DNA from: JACVRW01 sp035650215
GTDB taxonomy: Bacteria > Actinomycetota > Thermoleophilia > Solirubrobacterales > Thermoleophilaceae
Reading direction: 5' to 3'
Length of the DNA stretch: 9,059 nt
NCBI GenBank assembly: GCA_035650215.1
Contig: DASRIC010000077.1
Coordinates: 1 to 9,059, forward strand
The position numbers and the translations under genes were made by a program. The notes beneath the pieces were generated by a model that searched no databases, was not told the DNA's origin, and saw only the letters and a program-made list of their open reading frames with translations. Every line of letters begins with the position of its first letter. The stretch's first letter is position 1. Below, piece by piece: positions 6,472-9,059 of this stretch.

Positions 6472-7506
6472 CTAGAAGAGCTGGTTTTCGCCCGCGAAGA
6501 TCTCCGACACCGAGTCGTCGGTGAAGATGCGGCGGATCGAGTCCTCGAGGATGTCCGCGCACGTGAGCTGGGTCACGATGCGCGGCGCGCCCTCGCGCAG
6601 CGGCACGGTGTCGGTGACCACGATCCCGGCCAGCGGCCCGTTCTCCAGGATCTCGAACGCGTTGCCCGAGAACAGCCCGTGGGTGGCCACCGCGAAGACC
6701 CGTTCGGCGCCCTCGTCGAGCACCGTCTGGGCCGCGGCGTTGAGCGTGCCGCCGGTGGCGATGATGTCGTCGACGATGATCGCGGTCTTGCCCTTGACCT
6801 CGCCGATCACGTAGCCGATCTCGGCCACCTGCTGGGCGGGGCGCTCCTTCTCCATCAGGGCATAGGGGGCGCCGACCTTCTGGGCGAACTTGCGGACGAG
6901 CTTCACCCGCCCGGCGTCCGGGGCGATGATCACGAGGTTCTCGTTGCCCAGGCGGTCCTGCACGAACTGGGTCAGGATCGGCATCGCCGTCATGTGGTCG
7001 ACGGGCTTGGAGAAGAACCCCTGCAGCTGGCCGGCGTGCAGGTCCATGGTGACCATGCGGTCGATGCCGGCGGTCTCCAGCATCTCGGCTACCAGCCGCG
7101 CCGAGATCGGCTCGCGCGGGGCGGACTTCTTGTCCTGGCGCGAGTAGCCGTACCAGGGCGTGACCGCCACGATGCGGTGGGCCGAGGCGTGCTTGGCCGC
7201 GTGGACCATGAGCAGCAGCTCCCAGAGCGCGTCGTTCACGGTCAGGCCTTCGCGCTCGGAGCCGCAGATCGACTGGACGATGAACAGGTCGGCGCCGCGG
7301 ATCGACTCGGCGTAGCGGCAGTAGACCTCGCCGTCGGCGAAGGTCTTGAGCCCGGCGTCCGTGAGCTCGAGCCCGAGCTTTTCGGCGATCCGCCCGCCCA
7401 GCTGGCGACTCGCGCGCCCGGCGGTGACCATCAGGCGCTTCTCGTAGCTGGCCGTGACGCTCGAGTGGAGCGCAGGAGCAGTGGCCGATTCGAGAAGCTT
7501 GCTCAT
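6472..7506 (-). CDS. prs: Ribose-phosphate pyrophosphokinase (PRPP synthetase)
   Basis: Prs transfers pyrophosphate from ATP to ribose 5-phosphate to make PRPP, the precursor for purine, pyrimidine, histidine, tryptophan and NAD synthesis. The 344-residue product shows the class I pattern: the flexible ATP loop RQDKKSAPREPISA from 123, DLHAGQLQGFF from 155 with His157, APDAGR, and the PRPP-binding loop VDDIIATGGT at 245-254. The start at 7506 has a strong AGGAGG seven bases upstream and overlaps the glmU stop as ATGA, so the two are translationally coupled. This start gives about 25 residues before the usual N-terminus (KRLMVTAGRASRQLGG), longer than the common 315-325-residue form. The extension is Ser/Thr/Ala-rich and may be a lineage trait. 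A later start at Met30 would remove it but lacks an obvious ribosome site. Twelve bases separate it from the downstream membrane-protein gene. Confidence 0.97.
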   Translation of the reverse strand: MSKLLESATAPALHSSVTASYEKRLMVTAGRASRQLGGRIAEKLGLELTDAGLKTFADGEVYCRYAESIRGADLFIVQSICGSEREGLTVNDALWELLLMVHAAKHASAHRIVAVTPWYGYSRQDKKSAPREPISARLVAEMLETAGIDRMVTMDLHAGQLQGFFSKPVDHMTAMPILTQFVQDRLGNENLVIIAPDAGRVKLVRKFAQKVGAPYALMEKERPAQQVAEIGYVIGEVKGKTAIIVDDIIATGGTLNAAAQTVLDEGAERVFAVATHGLFSGNAFEILENGPLAGIVVTDTVPLREGAPRIVTQLTCADILEDSIRRIFTDDSVSEIFAGENQLF

Positions 7507-8879
7507 TCCGAGTCCTCCTCCACGCGGTCCGCGTAACCCTCGATGTTCCTCTGCTTCTCCCTGGCGATCCCCAGGGCCCCCTCGGGCACGTTTCCGGTGA
7601 TCACCGACCCGGCACCAGTGTATGCCCGATCGCCGACGTCGACGGGAGCGACGAGCGACGTGTGAATGCCGGTCTTCACGCTCTTTCCGAGCTTCGTGCG
7701 GTGCTTCTCGCGACCGTCGTAGTTGGCCGTGATCGTGCTCGCGCCGATGTTGGCCCGCTCCCCCACGTCGGCGTCCCCGATGTAGGACAGGTGCGGCACC
7801 TTCGCGCCCTCGCCGATCTCGGAGTTCTTGACCTCGACGAACGTCCCGACCTTGGCTCCGGCGCGGACCACGGATCCCGGGCGCAGGTAGGCGAAGGGGC
7901 CGATCAGGGCCTCGTCGTGGATCTCGGCGGCCACCGCGTAGCTGTGGATCACGGCGGCGCCGTCGCCGACGGCGGTGTCGGCCAGCGTCGTGTGCGGGCC
8001 GATCTCGCAGCCGGAGCCGATGGCAGTGGTGCCGAGCAGGCTCACACCAGGTCCTATCACCGAGTCCGCGCCGATCGTCACCTCGGTTTCGACCCGCGTG
8101 CTCGCGGGCTGGAGGAAGGTGACCCCCTGCCGCGCATGCCCCTCGAGGATCCGCTCGCCGGCGAGCTGCTCGGCCCGCATCAGGCCGGCTCGGTCGTTCA
8201 CGCCAACGGCGATGCCGGCGTCGGCGGTGGTGTGCGCCACCACCCTGCCGCCGCGCGCGTTCACCACCGGGATCACCTCGGTGAGATAGCGCTCGCCCTG
8301 GTCGTCGAGCTGCACCTGGTCGAGCGCCTCGAACAGGAGCGGCGCCTCCACGACGTAGGTGCCGAGGTTCACCTCGCGGATCGCGAGCAACTCGTCCGGG
8401 ACGCCCGCCGTGTACTTGGTCTCCACGATCCGCTCGACCTCGCCACCCGCGTCCCTCACGATGCGGCCATACCCGGTCGGGTCGAGCTCGTCCGTGGCCA
8501 GCACGGTGACCCCGGCGTCGTGGGTGTCGTGGTCGCGGATCATTCCGGTCACGTGCTCGGGCGTGACGAGCGGGTGGTCGCCCGAGAGGATCACCACCGG
8601 GCCGGGCTGGATCAGCGGGCGTGCCGCGAGCACCGCGGCGCCCGTGCCCTCGCCCTCGACCTGCTCGGCGACTTCCACACCGTCCGGAAGCCGCCCGGCG
8701 ACGCCGTCGCCGGGACGCGTGACGCACACGATCCGGCCCGCGCCGGCGGTCCGCGCGGCGTCGATCACCCACTCGACCATGGGCTTGCCGCACACCGGGT
8801 GGAGCACCTTGGGAAGCTCCGACCGCATCCGCGTGCCCTGGCCAGCGGCCATTATCAGGACCGTGAAGGGCTCGGCCAT
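7503..8879 (-). CDS. glmU: Bifunctional GlmU: GlcN-1-P acetyltransferase / GlcNAc-1-P uridylyltransferase
   Basis: GlmU makes UDP-GlcNAc from glucosamine 1-phosphate, acetyl-CoA and UTP in two steps; the product feeds peptidoglycan synthesis. The 458-residue length is typical. The N-terminal uridylyltransferase has MAAGQGTRMRSELPKVLH (10-27, with Arg17 and Lys24), Gln73 before GTG (78-80), and the metal-site SGDHPL (99-104, Asp101). From about residue 250 the left-handed beta-helix shows hexapeptide repeats (IGADSVIGPGV, IGSGCEIGPHT). The acetyltransferase site includes His363 in VPHLSYIGDADVG and the NIGASTITANYDG block. Two small departures from the common pattern are GTGAA where GTGHA is usual, and GAST where GAGT is usual; neither suggests loss of activity. 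The ATG at 8879 has no Shine-Dalgarno sequence but has TACGCT nine bases upstream. The gene lies 31 bp after the helix-turn-helix reading frame and overlaps prs by an ATGA. Confidence 0.97.
   Translation of the reverse strand: MAEPFTVLIMAAGQGTRMRSELPKVLHPVCGKPMVEWVIDAARTAGAGRIVCVTRPGDGVAGRLPDGVEVAEQVEGEGTGAAVLAARPLIQPGPVVILSGDHPLVTPEHVTGMIRDHDTHDAGVTVLATDELDPTGYGRIVRDAGGEVERIVETKYTAGVPDELLAIREVNLGTYVVEAPLLFEALDQVQLDDQGERYLTEVIPVVNARGGRVVAHTTADAGIAVGVNDRAGLMRAEQLAGERILEGHARQGVTFLQPASTRVETEVTIGADSVIGPGVSLLGTTAIGSGCEIGPHTTLADTAVGDGAAVIHSYAVAAEIHDEALIGPFAYLRPGSVVRAGAKVGTFVEVKNSEIGEGAKVPHLSYIGDADVGERANIGASTITANYDGREKHRTKLGKSVKTGIHTSLVAPVDVGDRAYTGAGSVITGNVPEGALGIAREKQRNIEGYADRVEEDSE
7513..7518 (-). 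promoter_or_regulatory. Strong ribosome binding site for prs
   Basis: Minus-strand AGGAGG, inside the last codons of glmU, lies seven bases before the prs ATG. It decides the prs start at 7506 and is the clearest Shine-Dalgarno sequence in the window, in contrast to the apparently leaderless first genes. Confidence 0.8.
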
Positions 8880-8888
8880 GGGTCTGTG

Positions 8889-8894
8889 AGCGTA
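8889..8894 (-). promoter_or_regulatory. Candidate -10 element for glmU-prs-DUF2269
   Basis: Minus-strand TACGCT fits TANNNT and ends nine bases before the glmU ATG, which predicts a leader of only two or three bases. No recognisable -35 box is found at 16-18 bp spacing. The lack of a ribosome binding site at glmU supports a near-leaderless start. Confidence 0.35.
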
Positions 8895-8910
8895 GCGGCG
8901 GTGACCAGGC

Positions 8911-9059
8911 TCAGGCTGCCTCGCTCGACACCTCCCGTCGATACCAGCGCAGCCACTTGCGAATCGCGTTGTCGGTTACGCCGTACTTCCTGCCGACCGC
9001 CACGTAGCTCATCGTCGCCAGGTCGGCCTGGAGCTGCTCGAGGGTTGGGCGCTCGACCT
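8911..9059 (-). CDS. C-terminal tail of a helix-turn-helix protein (5' end beyond window)
   Basis: An open frame enters from the right edge and stops at TGA 8911-8913, giving 48 residues. Residues 17-39 of this fragment (YVAVGRKYGVTDNAIRKWLRWY) form a clear homeodomain-like helix-turn-helix: a first helix, a Gly-Val turn, then TDNAIRKWL as the recognition helix. It is preceded by RPTLEQLQADLATMS. This RPxxEEL...GRKYGVSDNAIRKW pattern is familiar from the DNA-binding tail of small HNH endonucleases and from transposase-type helix-turn-helix segments; which of these applies cannot be told without the missing N-terminal part. The final residues (REVSSEAA) look like a disordered tail. It lies 31 bp upstream of glmU on the same strand, so it could be cotranscribed, but a candidate glmU promoter lies in the gap. 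Confidence 0.62.
   Translation of the reverse strand, partial: VERPTLEQLQADLATMSYVAVGRKYGVTDNAIRKWLRWYRREVSSEAA

Noticed and set aside
6013..7536. 507-residue plus-strand frame over the membrane gene and prs
   Set aside because: It is His/Asp/Arg/Val-rich with no recognisable domain and is explained as the antisense of prs, whose motifs are complete.
8880..8910. tRNA gene or terminator upstream of glmU
   Set aside because: The gap is only 31 bp, too short for a tRNA, and no stem with a T-run is seen in it.

Overview
The window is gene-dense, very GC-rich bacterial DNA with housekeeping genes that are mostly on the minus strand. Gene content and codon bias (third positions almost always G or C), the long acidic L25/CTC protein, and start signals that look leaderless all suggest a high-GC actinobacterial lineage. 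Solirubrobacterales/Thermoleophilia-like is my best guess from sequence style, but this is inference and no rRNA is present to confirm it.

Layout, in the direction of minus-strand transcription (right to left): the last 48 codons of a helix-turn-helix protein that enters from the right edge (8911-9059); glmU (7503-8879), UDP-GlcNAc synthesis; prs (6472-7506), PRPP synthesis, coupled to glmU by an ATGA overlap; a small four-helix membrane protein resembling DUF2269 (6043-6459). Next comes one gene on the opposite strand, an ABC1/AarF/UbiB-family atypical kinase (4665-6107). Its 3' end overlaps the membrane-protein gene by 65 bp. Its 5' end is separated from rplY by only 40 bp. Minus-strand order then resumes with rplY/ctc (3905-4624, ribosomal protein L25), pth (3324-3908, peptidyl-tRNA hydrolase, GTGA overlap with rplY) and mfd (1-3243, transcription-repair coupling factor, whose C-terminal end lies beyond the left edge).

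The order glmU-prs-ctc-pth-mfd is the classic Bacillus-type neighbourhood (there glmU-prs-ctc-pth-fin-mfd). This window keeps the order but differs in two places. An inverted kinase gene plus a membrane-protein gene sit between prs and rplY. The fin position between pth and mfd is occupied only by an 80-bp spacer rich in inverted repeats. The genes supply precursors (UDP-GlcNAc, PRPP) and support translation (L25, Pth) and transcription-coupled DNA repair (Mfd). The role of the kinase and of the membrane protein here is unknown.

No tRNA, rRNA, CRISPR array, insertion sequence, toxin-antitoxin or defence locus is visible. No stretch longer than about 90 bp is without a gene. I see no convincing new biological system. 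The most interesting items are the opposite-strand kinase nested in an otherwise collinear operon, the compact divergent promoter at 4625-4664, and the structured pth-mfd spacer.
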